A stretch of DNA of 64,000 bases from Methylotenera_A sp031422335 (GCA_031422335.1 JANOQW010000007.1:4344-68343), one strand, 5' to 3'. Shown: positions 18,102 to 27,256, counted from the stretch's first letter. Program-made: numbers and translations. The notes: generated from the sequence alone by a model not told the origin.

Positions 18102-19442
18102 TTATTCCAATCTTCTTGCTAAATTAAGTAGCGCGTCATCACTAAATGCAGGTGCGCTTAAGGTAATACCAAAGCCCAAACCATTGCTCTGCAAACCAAT
18201 AGGCACGGCGGTTGCAGCCATGTCTAATAAATTCATAAAGTTGGTGTAATAACCCAAATTAGTATTGGTTTGAATCGGGTCGGCCTGCACCTCGGCAATG
18301 GTATAAATAGTGCCTGCAGTGGGCGTGACCAAAACATCAATCCCAGGCACATTAATCTGCTGCCAAACTGCGTCAGCCTTGCGTTGCAGCGCCTTTAATC
18401 TGTACATGGCCGCATAGGTGTCGGCTGCGCTAAATTTTGCTGCATTGCCAATAATTTGCTTGGTGACAGCGAAAATACTGTCTGGATTTTCATCAAAAAA
18501 CTGTCGAATGGCTTGATAGCGCTCGGCCACCCACGGACCTTGATATAACAAAGCTGCAGTTTCTATAAAAGGTGCGAAATCGATTTCTACCGCCTCGCCG
18601 CCAATCGCTTCTAGCTGACCTATGGCTTGCTGAAACAATTGTGGTGTTTCTTGGTTACCAAAAAATGCCAGTTGACTCAGTTTTGGCACGCCAAATTTAA
18701 AGTTTTCTGCAAAATTTGGCATCACTTTACTAGGCGCTTGGCGCGAATACGCATCATCGATGTCAAAGCCTTGTGCAACTTGCAACACCGCTGCCGCATC
18801 CTCTACATTTTTAGCAAATATCGATACGCAATCTAGCGTGCGACACGCAGGCACTACGCCAAAGGTGCTTAGCAAGCCCAAACTTGGTTTTACCCCAACC
18901 AAATTATTAAATGCGGCAGGCACACGGCCAGAGCCTGCGGTATCGGTACCCAAACTAAAACTTACTTGCCCCAAAGCAACCGAAACTGCAGAACCCGCGC
19001 TAGACCCGCCCGAAATGTAAGTAGGATTCATGCTATTTTTGCAGACGCCGTAAGGCGAACGCGTGCCGACCAAGCCCGTGGCAAATTGATCTAAATTAGT
19101 TTTACCAATAGGAATCGCACCAGCATCAATCAACTTTTGTACTACAGTTGCACTTTTTTTTGGCATATAAGCATAGCCTGGACAGCCCGCCGTTGTTAGT
19201 GTTGCAGCTAGGTCAATATTATCTTTAATGGCAAATGGAATGCCAAATAAAGGATAATTGGCAATATCTTGGGCTTCTAACTTTTTAGCATAAACCAGCA
19301 TTTCATCCAAAGATAAACGTGTAATCCAAATATTATGGCTATCTTCATGGCCAATTTCTGCATCTAACTGTTTGACTAATTCACTTGGCGTAAGCGCACC
19401 AGAAACATACAATCTGCGCAAATAGGCAATGTTTAAATTCAT
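18102..19442 (-). CDS. atzF: Allophanate hydrolase, amidase-signature half
   Basis: 446 residues. It hydrolyses allophanate (urea-1-carboxylate) to ammonia and CO2, the last step of the biotin-dependent urea/guanidine route. Amidase-signature triad visible: Lys73 in GIPFAIKDNIDL, cis-Ser147 in SGGSSAGSAVSVALG, nucleophile Ser171 in GTDTAGSGRVPAAF. It lies 6 bp after the carboxylase gene and just before its own split-off C-terminal domain. Cytoplasmic. Confidence 0.93.
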   Translation of the reverse strand: MNLNIAYLRRLYVSGALTPSELVKQLDAEIGHEDSHNIWITRLSLDEMLVYAKKLEAQDIANYPLFGIPFAIKDNIDLAATLTTAGCPGYAYMPKKSATVVQKLIDAGAIPIGKTNLDQFATGLVGTRSPYGVCKNSMNPTYISGGSSAGSAVSVALGQVSFSLGTDTAGSGRVPAAFNNLVGVKPSLGLLSTFGVVPACRTLDCVSIFAKNVEDAAAVLQVAQGFDIDDAYSRQAPSKVMPNFAENFKFGVPKLSQLAFFGNQETPQLFQQAIGQLEAIGGEAVEIDFAPFIETAALLYQGPWVAERYQAIRQFFDENPDSIFAVTKQIIGNAAKFSAADTYAAMYRLKALQRKADAVWQQINVPGIDVLVTPTAGTIYTIAEVQADPIQTNTNLGYYTNFMNLLDMAATAVPIGLQSNGLGFGITLSAPAFSDDALLNLARRLE

Positions 19443-19448
19443 TTTATT

Positions 19449-22400
19449 CTATGCCTCTGCGACTAATAATAAATGTTGGCCTGCTGAAATGGGCGCGCCT
19501 TCATTGCATAAAATTTTGCTGACTTTTCCTGCACAGCTTGCAGTCACTGCAATTTCCATTTTCATTGATTCGATAATCGCCACTTCATCACCTGCCTGCA
19601 CAAGCTCACCTTCGGCACGTAATACTTTCCACAAATTACCTGCCACGTGCGAGGCAACAGCGCTTTGCCCAGCAGGAATCTCAAATACCACATCTGCTCC
19701 AGTTGATTCTACTTCTTGACTATAATTGGCCTGTCCGCTGGCTATCCAGCGTTCGCGCTCTGCATTAAACGCAGCTTGCTGTGTTGCTTTAAAGGCATTG
19801 ATGCTGGCAGATTGTTGCTGCAAAAATTGTTGATATTCGCTTAATTTAAAGGTGGTTTCTTCAATTTGTAAAGAGAATTTTCCGTGTAAAAAATCAGCCC
19901 GCATCTGTAATAATTCATCGGCGCTAACCGGGTAATAGCGAATTTGATCGAACAAACGCAGCAACCAAGGTGCATCTATTTTAAAGTCTGGTGTTGTGTT
20001 CCAGCGGTTCCAAATCGGCAAGGTACGGCCAACCAATTGATAACCGCCTGGGCCCTCCATACCATAAATACACATGTAAGCGCCGCCTATTCCCACCGCA
20101 TTTTCAGGTGTCCAAGTACGCGCAGGGTTATATTTTGTGGTGACTAAGCGATGGCGTGGGTCTAACGGCGTGGCCACGGGCGCGCCCAAATAGACATCGC
20201 CCAGGCCCAAAGTAAGATAGCTGGCATTAAATACAATGTCTTTTACTTGCTCAACACTACCTAAGCCATTGATGCGGCGAATAAACTCAGTATTGTTGGG
20301 CTTTGGCTGCAGCGAGCACCAAGGCGCATCTTTACGCACCGACTGTGTGTATTTAGCCACCGCCAATTGAATTGATGGATCCTCCCAACACAATGGTAAA
20401 TACACAATACGCGTTGGCACCTCCATCGTTTCAGTGGATGGTAATTCTTGTTCAGCTTGCTGCAAAATGCTAATCAGCTTATCAACGGACAAAACAAGGC
20501 TATCGTAATGCACTTGCAACGAGCGGATGCCAGGCGTCAAATCAATAATGCCAGTTATTTTTTGCTGGTTTTTTTTGTCTTGTAGCCACAGCATCAACGC
20601 ATGCACGCGAAAACGCAGCGTTAAATCTAGCTCTAATTCACCATACTCCACCAGCAAGTTTTTATCGCCCGCTTGACGATATGCTACTTTTACTTCTGCA
20701 TTGTTTTGCTGCGAGACATACAATATAGGGCTGGAAGCCGCATGGATATTGGTCTGCAGAGCATGTATTTTAATGTTTGCATCTGTATTAAGTGATTTAT
20801 CGTTTAAGTCTGCAATCGTTGCATTTTGTGCAAGCTCTAACTCACGCGCCTGAGCCTGCGTTAGCTGTTTAAACCTAATTTTATCGCCCGCTTTTAATTG
20901 CCCCATTTTCCACAACTCGGCTTGCACAATGGTGGCTGGACACACAAAACCACCTAAACTTGGGCCATCTGGCCCCAAAATAATTGGCATATCACCGGTA
21001 AAATCAATCGAACCAATGGCATAGGCGTTATCGTGAATATTGGATGGATGTAAACCCGCCTCACCGCCGTCTGTGCGCGCCCACTGCGGTTTGGGCCCAA
21101 TCAGGCGAACACCAGTGCTGTTAGAGTTGTAATGCACTTCATAATCGGTGCTAAAAAAAATATCAATATCTTCTTGCGTGAAAAAATCTGGCGCGCCGTG
21201 TGGGCCATATAACACGCCAATCTGCCAGTGATTGTTATACTCAGGCTGTAAGCTGGGTGGCAAAAATCGCTTTTCTAAATTTATTTTATCTAGGCTTAGC
21301 TTTTCTATTGGAGCAACATGCAGCACATCACCCACTCTCAGCGCTCTACCGCCATGTCCACCAAACTGACCCAGCGTAAAGGTTGATTTGCTGCCTAAAT
21401 AATCGGGCACATCAAAACCGCCCTGCACTGCCAAATAAGCACGGCAGCCTGCAGCATTAATTTTGCCCAACTTTAGTACACTGCCCGCCTTAATGGTCTG
21501 CGATTGCCACCTATTGATAGGCTGGCCGTCTAAAAGTGTTTCGATTGGTGCGCCAGTAATCGCAATGACGCTATCGTTATTAAATTTAAGTGTGCAGCCA
21601 ATCAGTGTAATTTCCAGCCCTGCTTCGCCTTCGGAATTTCCTGCTAATTTATTACCTAAACGAAAAGCCAAGTGATCCATTGGGCCAGATGGTGGCACGC
21701 CGACATGCCAATAACCAAGCCGACCTGGGTAATCTTGAATCGTCGTCAGCACTCCGCCATCCAGCACATCGATAGTATTGGGTTTGTATGCAAAAGTGTT
21801 CAAATAACGAGTAATTTGCTTGCCTGCAGGGAACACGTCATCGGCCAAGATTTGGCGCAAATATTCCAAGTTGGTTTCTATGCCGCACAAGCTCGTTTCA
21901 TTTAACACTGTGCGCAGCTTACTCACTGCCGCTGCTCTATCATCTGCATGCACCAATACTTTTGCGATGAGTGGATCGTAAAATGGTGAGACTTCACTGC
22001 CTTTTTGCACCCAAGTATCTACCCTAACACCTCGGCGCGCATCGGGCGAAAACTTTACTTCGGTAAGCACGCCACTGGCAGGTTGAAAATTTTTATTCGG
22101 GTCTTCTGCATACAGCCGTACTTGAATGGCATGGCCGCTTGGTTGATGCTGATAACTATTTAATGCATCTGTTTCGCCAGCAGCAATGCGTATCATCCAT
22201 TCCACCAAATCGACGCCAGTGACTAATTCTGTCACGCCATGTTCTACTTGCAGGCGCGTATTCACTTCTAAAAAGTAAAACAAGCCAGACTCGTTGTCGT
22301 ACACATATTCCACCGTGCCAGCAGATCGGTAATGCAAAGCACTGCCAAGTTTAACAGCTGTTTCACAAAGTGCTTGGCGCGTTTGTTGGCTAATATTGGG

Positions 22401-23129
22401 TGCTGGCGTTTCTTCTATTACTTTTTGGTTGCGCCGTTGCACACTACAATCACGCTCACCCAACGCAATCACTTTACCTAAGCCATCGCCAAAAATTTGT
22501 ACCTCAATATGCCGTGCGGCTTGCACGTATTTTTCTAAATAAATGCCATTGTCTTTAAAGTTATTTTTAGATAAGCGTTGCACAGACTCAAACGCAGACG
22601 CTAATTCTTGTTCTGCCCATATGAGCTGCATACCAATGCCGCCGCCGCCTGCAGTGCTTTTTAGCATGACGGGGTAGCCAATATTTGCTGCTTCCGTCTT
22701 GGCTTCTGCTACATCTTTTAACAAACCAGTACCTGGCAATAAAGGTACATTATTTTTTTCAGCTAGATTCCTAGCCGTATGCTTTAAGCCAAACTCGCGC
22801 ATTTGCGCAGGCGTGGGGCCAATAAACACAATGCCTGCAGCTTCACATGCCTCTGCAAATGCCGCATTCTCGGATAAAAATCCGTAGCCTGGATGTATGG
22901 CCTGCGCACCAGCATCGGCGGCAACTTGTAGTATTTTTTGTAAATTCAAATAGCTCTCAGCTGCAGGTGCAGGGCCGATACACACTCCCTCATCTGCATC
23001 TAAAACATGGCGGGCACCTGCATCGACTTCTGAATAAATGGCAACCGATTTGATGCCCATTTTTTTGAGTGTGCGAATAATGCGGCAAGCGATTTCACCG
23101 CGGTTAGCAATTAATACTTTAGTAAACAT
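19449..23129 (-). CDS. Biotin-dependent guanidine (urea) carboxylase
   Basis: 1226 residues, single chain. Domains: biotin carboxylase (1-450; MFTKVLIANRGEIACRI, ATP-grasp STAGGGGIGMQ), KipA/AHS2-like (about 465-780), a short linker (about 783-815), KipI/AHS1-like (about 820-1020), and a C-terminal biotinyl domain with ESMKME (Lys1190). It carboxylates guanidine or urea with bicarbonate and ATP. The guanidine-I riboswitch and carboxyguanidine deiminase genes point to guanidine as substrate; the sequence alone does not separate it from urea carboxylase. Strong RBS GGAGG, 6 nt before ATG. A palindromic repeat encodes residues about 783-800. Confidence 0.93.
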   Translation of the reverse strand: MFTKVLIANRGEIACRIIRTLKKMGIKSVAIYSEVDAGARHVLDADEGVCIGPAPAAESYLNLQKILQVAADAGAQAIHPGYGFLSENAAFAEACEAAGIVFIGPTPAQMREFGLKHTARNLAEKNNVPLLPGTGLLKDVAEAKTEAANIGYPVMLKSTAGGGGIGMQLIWAEQELASAFESVQRLSKNNFKDNGIYLEKYVQAARHIEVQIFGDGLGKVIALGERDCSVQRRNQKVIEETPAPNISQQTRQALCETAVKLGSALHYRSAGTVEYVYDNESGLFYFLEVNTRLQVEHGVTELVTGVDLVEWMIRIAAGETDALNSYQHQPSGHAIQVRLYAEDPNKNFQPASGVLTEVKFSPDARRGVRVDTWVQKGSEVSPFYDPLIAKVLVHADDRAAAVSKLRTVLNETSLCGIETNLEYLRQILADDVFPAGKQITRYLNTFAYKPNTIDVLDGGVLTTIQDYPGRLGYWHVGVPPSGPMDHLAFRLGNKLAGNSEGEAGLEITLIGCTLKFNNDSVIAITGAPIETLLDGQPINRWQSQTIKAGSVLKLGKINAAGCRAYLAVQGGFDVPDYLGSKSTFTLGQFGGHGGRALRVGDVLHVAPIEKLSLDKINLEKRFLPPSLQPEYNNHWQIGVLYGPHGAPDFFTQEDIDIFFSTDYEVHYNSNSTGVRLIGPKPQWARTDGGEAGLHPSNIHDNAYAIGSIDFTGDMPIILGPDGPSLGGFVCPATIVQAELWKMGQLKAGDKIRFKQLTQAQARELELAQNATIADLNDKSLNTDANIKIHALQTNIHAASSPILYVSQQNNAEVKVAYRQAGDKNLLVEYGELELDLTLRFRVHALMLWLQDKKNQQKITGIIDLTPGIRSLQVHYDSLVLSVDKLISILQQAEQELPSTETMEVPTRIVYLPLCWEDPSIQLAVAKYTQSVRKDAPWCSLQPKPNNTEFIRRINGLGSVEQVKDIVFNASYLTLGLGDVYLGAPVATPLDPRHRLVTTKYNPARTWTPENAVGIGGAYMCIYGMEGPGGYQLVGRTLPIWNRWNTTPDFKIDAPWLLRLFDQIRYYPVSADELLQMRADFLHGKFSLQIEETTFKLSEYQQFLQQQSASINAFKATQQAAFNAERERWIASGQANYSQEVESTGADVVFEIPAGQSAVASHVAGNLWKVLRAEGELVQAGDEVAIIESMKMEIAVTASCAGKVSKILCNEGAPISAGQHLLLVAEA
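20731..20782 (+). repeat. REP-like repeat, copy E, inside the carboxylase gene
   Basis: CTGGAAGCCGCATGGATATT followed by GGTCTGCAGAGCATG matches the reverse-complemented core of the other copies at about 32 of 35 positions. It continues with the tail TATTTTAATGTTTG, also seen in copies B and D. On the coding strand it encodes ALQTNIHAA in the linker between the KipA- and KipI-like domains. Confidence 0.75.
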
Positions 23130-23250
23130 AGCGCACCTCCGCGGTTAAATCGCTTGCCTGGTCTTCGACCGACAAGCAATTTGGCTTCGCCGCTGCGCCG
23201 CTTAAAAGCGGCTGGTCACCTCTATTCGCAATCAGCACTTTTGTAAACAT
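23119..23250 (-). pseudogene. 43-codon remnant duplicating the carboxylase start
   Basis: Preceded by a good RBS (AGAGG, 5 nt before ATG), this frame encodes MFTKVLIANRGD, whose first 11 residues equal those of the carboxylase. Codons differ at most positions (for example GTG CTG against GTA TTA). It then diverges into unrelated sequence and stops at TAA overlapping the real carboxylase start. It looks like the leftover 5' end of a second carboxylase gene. Alternatively it is a short translated leader peptide coupled to the carboxylase. Confidence 0.6.
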
Positions 23251-23260
23251 AACAACCTCT

Positions 23261-23310
23261 AGTGTGGGTCGTCCCACGCTGATATTTGCTGACAGGCCGT
23301 CCTGCAGCGA
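23261..23310. other. Tandem hairpins between cgdB and the carboxylase
   Basis: Two perfect or near-perfect hairpins: AGTGTGGG-TCGT-CCCACGCT (23261-23280) and GCTGACAGG-CCGT-CCTGCAGC (about 23289-23310). A third, GCTTG..GGTC-GAA-GACC..CAAGC, lies at about 23152-23177. They occupy the largest gap inside the operon (193 bp) and could tune transcript stability or partial termination. Confidence 0.5.
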
Positions 23311-23322
23311 TTTAGTTAATGT

Positions 23323-23970
23323 TTAAATGACATTCCAAATCAGTAATTGCACTGGCGTCGGATTATAGCCATTGCACGGGTTATTCAGCTGTGGGCAATT
23401 TGAAATCAGCACCGTCACATCCATCTCAGCACGCATTTCTACATATTTACCTGGCCCTGAAATGCCATCAGCAAATACTAATGCGCCTTCCGCTGTCACT
23501 GGTACGTTCATAAAAAAGTTGATATTACCAGTGATGTCGCGCTTACTCATTTGATGAGCGCATTCGCAAGTATTCAGTGCATGCATAAAGCTATCGCGAC
23601 AGCTGTGCATGGGGCGTTTATCTAATGCATAGCGCGTGGTGTTACTCTCAGCAGAGCATGCACCACCTAGCGTGTCATGGCGGCCGCAAGTATCGGCCAC
23701 AATGGTCAACATGGCATTGCCTTCAGATGAGTAAAGCACCGAGCCCGTTGTTAAGTAAAGCTGGCGTTGCCGCGCAATTGTGTCTACCGCGCTATATCGC
23801 TCTTCTGCATTGTGTGCGTTATAAAACAGCGTATCTACCGCTTGGTTGCCTTCAATATCTAAAATACGGAAAATTTGACCTTTTTTAACCAATGACATCC
23901 ACGGGTCGCCTGCATTACAAACTTGATTGAGTACAGCATTTTTTGGTTCTAGCACGCTTTCGGTCATCAT
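23323..23970 (-). CDS. cgdB: Carboxyguanidine deiminase subunit (UAAP2, DUF1989)
   Basis: 215 residues from the ATG at 23970, overlapping the UAAP1 stop as ATGATGA; the longer frame simply runs back inside the upstream gene. DUF1989 signatures: NQAVDTLFYNAHNAEERYSA, LTIVADTCGRHDTLGGACS with candidate metal-binding Cys/His, and MSKRDITGNINFFMNVPV. With the partner subunit it is expected to deiminate carboxyguanidine to allophanate and ammonia. The family was formerly called urea-amidolyase-associated protein 2. Which subunit is named A or B is by gene order here. Confidence 0.87.
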   Translation of the reverse strand: MMTESVLEPKNAVLNQVCNAGDPWMSLVKKGQIFRILDIEGNQAVDTLFYNAHNAEERYSAVDTIARQRQLYLTTGSVLYSSEGNAMLTIVADTCGRHDTLGGACSAESNTTRYALDKRPMHSCRDSFMHALNTCECAHQMSKRDITGNINFFMNVPVTAEGALVFADGISGPGKYVEMRAEMDVTVLISNCPQLNNPCNGYNPTPVQLLIWNVI

Positions 23971-24695
23971 AAACAGTATCTTTCTGTATTCACAAAACCA
24001 CGGCCATTTTGCAGACAACTGTTACGGCAGGTATCATCACGCGCAGCATTGCCAGCATGCCAAGCGCTTAATTTAATGCCTGCAGGTTGATAGCTAGTTT
24101 TTGGGTCTAGCGGATGCGGTGCAGCCGATAACACCAACAGCACATTCATGTCAAAGCGAATATCGACGGTGCTGCCAGCTTTGCTGTTGTTTGCAAAGAA
24201 ACTTAAATTACCTGCTTCATCTGGTGTTACCTTGCTAAAAAAATTTACACTTGCCGTTAAATCACGTTTGCCCAAACCATGTTTTGCTAGCTCGATCAGC
24301 AAGCCATCTTTGCCATTGCGATACATATCATTTCTATGTGTTTGGTAGCTGCTTACCCCATATTGCGCGGTCACCATATTCGCATCACTCACGCCGCAAA
24401 TAGTGTCGTGCCAACCAACATCATCAGCAATAATTGATGCCAACACCCGCCCCATATCGCTATAACAGACATTGCCTTTGGTTAAAAAAGCGGTGTGCTG
24501 CGCTTTTAAGGTGTCAGATAAGTTGTAGCGCTCTAGCTTATCTGTTGCGTTATAAAACAAAGCCGAACAATTGGCGCCGCCGCCTAAATCAGTCAGCCGC
24601 AAAGCCGTACCACGCCGCATCAAGCCAGACCAGTGATTGCCGCCAGGAATCAATTCTTCCCAAAGTGTTTTGTTATCTTCAAATTTAACGGACAT
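23967..24695 (-). CDS. cgdA: Carboxyguanidine deiminase subunit (UAAP1, DUF1989)
   Basis: 242 residues, paralogous to the downstream gene. GGGANCSALFYNATDKLERYN, IIADDVGWHDTICGVSD (His/Cys candidate metal site) and LGKRDLTASVNFFSKVTPDEAGNLSF mirror its motifs. The C-terminal tail has several cysteines (DDTCRNSCLQ ... YCL). The pair forms the deiminase that links guanidine carboxylase to allophanate hydrolase. Overlaps at both ends (isochorismatase gene upstream, cgdB downstream) show tight translational coupling. Confidence 0.87.
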   Translation of the reverse strand: MSVKFEDNKTLWEELIPGGNHWSGLMRRGTALRLTDLGGGANCSALFYNATDKLERYNLSDTLKAQHTAFLTKGNVCYSDMGRVLASIIADDVGWHDTICGVSDANMVTAQYGVSSYQTHRNDMYRNGKDGLLIELAKHGLGKRDLTASVNFFSKVTPDEAGNLSFFANNSKAGSTVDIRFDMNVLLVLSAAPHPLDPKTSYQPAGIKLSAWHAGNAARDDTCRNSCLQNGRGFVNTERYCL

Positions 24696-25323
24696 TACTA
24701 TTACCTAATTCTTTTAATATGGCTTCTGTATTTAGCGCTCTGCCAAAAATGCCGCCTTCAACTGCTACCATCTTGATTGCAGCAGCATGTAGTTCTTGGT
24801 AAGCCGATCCGCAAGCATCCGATACCAGCACGCATTCATAGCCGCGATCTATGGCTTCTCTTAATGTAGAACTCACACAAACTTCAGTCGTCACACCGCA
24901 AATGATGAGCTGTTTAATCGCATGAGACTCTAATATTTGGGCTAAATCGGTCTGGTGAAAAGCACCGTAACCCGGTTTATCGACTATCGGCTCACCTGCT
25001 AAGGGTCTTAGCTCGTCAATAATATCGTGACCGTATTCACCACGTATCAACAACCTACCCAAAGGCCCTACGCCACCAATTTTCGCACCAGCCTGCTTGC
25101 TGCGCGCCAGCTTGGTGGGCGTGCAATCAGTCAAACCTGCTCGATGCCCTTCCCGCGTATGAATCACCAACATCGTGCTACTACGCGCAGCATCTAGCAG
25201 CTTAGCAATAAATGGAATTGGTTTTCGCAACGCGCTCACATCCATGCCTGCCGTAGCCGCGTAGCCACCTGCATCGAGAAAATCTCGCTGCATATCAATA
25301 ATAATTAACGCACTTTGCGTCAT
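24685..25323 (-). CDS. Isochorismatase-family cysteine hydrolase
   Basis: 212 residues. Catalytic triad in place: Asp10 (IIIDMQRDF), Lys116 (VDKPGYGAF) and Cys149 (GVTTEVCVSSTLREA). Relatives hydrolyse small amides such as nicotinamide, ureidoacrylate and biuret. The position between the transporter and the carboxyguanidine deiminase suggests a nitrogen-rich C-N substrate, for example biuret or a carbamoylated guanidine. The substrate is inference. It starts 8 bp after the substrate-binding protein gene and overlaps cgdA. Confidence 0.85.
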   Translation of the reverse strand: MTQSALIIIDMQRDFLDAGGYAATAGMDVSALRKPIPFIAKLLDAARSSTMLVIHTREGHRAGLTDCTPTKLARSKQAGAKIGGVGPLGRLLIRGEYGHDIIDELRPLAGEPIVDKPGYGAFHQTDLAQILESHAIKQLIICGVTTEVCVSSTLREAIDRGYECVLVSDACGSAYQELHAAAIKMVAVEGGIFGRALNTEAILKELGNSNVR

Positions 25324-25331
25324 TAAGTTAG

Positions 25332-26339
25332 CTACTTAGCCAGCGTTTTAACAAAGCTGTCATCCAGGGTAGTTTTAATCGCTACTGGTTTTTTGATTTG
25401 GCCACTTTTCATTAAGATTTCATTGATGACTTCGCCGCTGACAAAATAAGATGTAGTATCTTTACCAGGTAAAAAGCTAGCTGCCATTTCCTTTTGTGGA
25501 ATATTATAAACGCCTGATAGTTGCTCTAGCGCCTCTTTGCCAGAAACGCCAATGGCTTTACCAATAATCTCTGATGCTTCTTTTGGGTTGCTGTTGATGT
25601 AAGCCAGCCCTTCTAAGTAAGCTTTTACCAGTGCAGAGATGGTTTTGCGGTTCTTTTTAATGTAGGCTTCGTCAAACACCATCACGTCAGCAATCAGGCC
25701 TGGCGCTTCTTTAGATGAATAAATCACTTTAAATTTTTTGCCACCATCCATCGCCAAAATTTGCGATACATTGGGCTCGTAAGTTGCGCCAGCAGGCACC
25801 GCTTTAGACGCCATGGCAGATGGAATTGCCTCTGGCGCCATGTTGATTGGGCTAATATCCTTCACACTCATGCCATTCACTTTAAGTGCATAAGAAATTA
25901 AAAAATCTGAAGGCGATAGTGGTGAATAAGCCACTTTTTTGCCTTTTAAATCAGTAATCTTGTTAATTGAGGCATCTGCCAATACTGCATCGCCGCCGTT
26001 AGAGTAGTCAATCGGCATCACCACTTTTAGTTTTTGGCCTTGCGCCACTGCGCCAATGAGTTGGTCGTAAGTCATTAGCGAACCATCTACTGCCTTACTG
26101 GTGACCGAGCTGGGCAACATGGCTGGATCTGAAAAAGTTTTTAAAGTCACTTGTAAACCTTGTTTTTTGTACATGCCCATGCCTTCGGCCACATAAAAAG
26201 GTGAGTAACCAATCCAAGTGGTGAGTGATAGCTTGACTGGCGTGGCAGCAGCAGCTGATGCAGATAAAGGCGTAACGAGGGCGCTTGCAAATAAAACTGC
26301 TGTTAGTAATGTAGGTAGTGCGAGTTTACTAAATTTCAT
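25332..26339 (-). CDS. ABC transporter substrate-binding protein, NMT1/TauA type, probable guanidine uptake
   Basis: 335 residues with a Sec signal ending LSASAAAA. SsuA/TauA/NrtA-like fold: LTTWIGYSPFYVAEGMGMYKKQGLQVTLKTF, then GGDAVLADASINKITDLKGKKVAY. This class delivers small nitrogen- or sulfur-containing solutes to the permease. Guanidine (or a guanidine derivative) is inferred from the riboswitch and downstream enzymes, not from the binding site. It is the third gene of the transporter group, after permease and ATPase. Confidence 0.88.
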   Translation of the reverse strand: MKFSKLALPTLLTAVLFASALVTPLSASAAAATPVKLSLTTWIGYSPFYVAEGMGMYKKQGLQVTLKTFSDPAMLPSSVTSKAVDGSLMTYDQLIGAVAQGQKLKVVMPIDYSNGGDAVLADASINKITDLKGKKVAYSPLSPSDFLISYALKVNGMSVKDISPINMAPEAIPSAMASKAVPAGATYEPNVSQILAMDGGKKFKVIYSSKEAPGLIADVMVFDEAYIKKNRKTISALVKAYLEGLAYINSNPKEASEIIGKAIGVSGKEALEQLSGVYNIPQKEMAASFLPGKDTTSYFVSGEVINEILMKSGQIKKPVAIKTTLDDSFVKTLAK

Positions 26340-26393
26340 TTTCGATCTCCAAAATTAAATAAAAATAGTTAAAAAATAAAATCTAAAACATGG

Positions 26394-27254
26394 TTAAAGT
26401 GCTTGGTTTTGTACTTGCTGTGTCATACGCTCTAAAAGCTCATAATCTGTGTGCATACCTGCAGTTTCGCGAATACGCGTCAAAATCTCTCTTTTTTGCT
26501 GTAAAAATTGTGGCGAATGTTTCATTTCTTGATCGCGTTTATCGGGTAAATCTACCTTGTAAATACTGTCAATTCTGCCTGGGCGCGGCGCCATCACCAC
26601 CACACGCTGACCTAAGTAAATAGCCTCTTCTACATCATGTGTGACAAAAATAATGGTAGTTTTTTCTAACTTGGATACATACAAAATTAAGTCATGCATT
26701 ACTTCACGCGTTTGCGCATCTAATGCACCAAATGGCTCATCCATCAGTAATATTTGTGGCCGCGACATGAGTGCTCTCGAAATGGCCACCCGTTGCTGCA
26801 TACCGCCAGACAGTTGATTAGGATAGCTATTGCGTACATGCGTCAGCCCCATTAATTCCAGCATACAATCCGCGCGTCCAGAAGCCGCTTCTACATCGGC
26901 AGAACTTAAGTTTTCACGGCCAGTTTTAAGCCGACGACTAAATTTAATATTCCCAATCACGCTAAGCCATGGGTATAAACTATAATTTTGAAACACCATG
27001 GCACGGTCAACACCAGGTTGATTAATCACTGCGCCATCTTGCAAAATTTGGCCAGATGATAAGCTTTCTAACCCACCAATACAGCGTAACAATGTGGATT
27101 TGCCGCAACCTGATGCACCGACAAAGGTGACAAATTCACTATTAGCGATATCTAGATGAATATCTTGTAGCGCAATCACGCTATCTGCACCGTTACCAAA
27201 GGTTTTATGGGCGCTGACAATGCTAATTTTGGTCATATTATTTTCGCTGTACAT
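26394..27254 (-). CDS. ABC transporter ATPase of the guanidine operon
   Basis: 286 residues from the ATG at 27254, which lies two bases after the permease stop. An ATG at 27236 (MTKISIVSAHKTFG) is also plausible, and the longest frame begins with TTG. Walker A GASGCGKSTLL, Q-loop VFQNYSLYPW, signature LSGGMQQRVAISRALM, Walker B ILLMDEPFGALD, switch His in FVTHDVEEA. NrtD/TauB/SsuB-like cytoplasmic ATPase energising import with the neighbouring permease and binding protein. Confidence 0.9.
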   Translation of the reverse strand: MYSENNMTKISIVSAHKTFGNGADSVIALQDIHLDIANSEFVTFVGASGCGKSTLLRCIGGLESLSSGQILQDGAVINQPGVDRAMVFQNYSLYPWLSVIGNIKFSRRLKTGRENLSSADVEAASGRADCMLELMGLTHVRNSYPNQLSGGMQQRVAISRALMSRPQILLMDEPFGALDAQTREVMHDLILYVSKLEKTTIIFVTHDVEEAIYLGQRVVVMAPRPGRIDSIYKVDLPDKRDQEMKHSPQFLQQKREILTRIRETAGMHTDYELLERMTQQVQNQAL

Positions 27255-27256
27255 GG

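Noticed and set aside
19449..23129. Calling the carboxylase a urea carboxylase
   Set aside because: The guanidine-I riboswitch and the cgdAB pair favour guanidine. The deciding active-site residue could not be placed with certainty by eye, so the product name keeps both.
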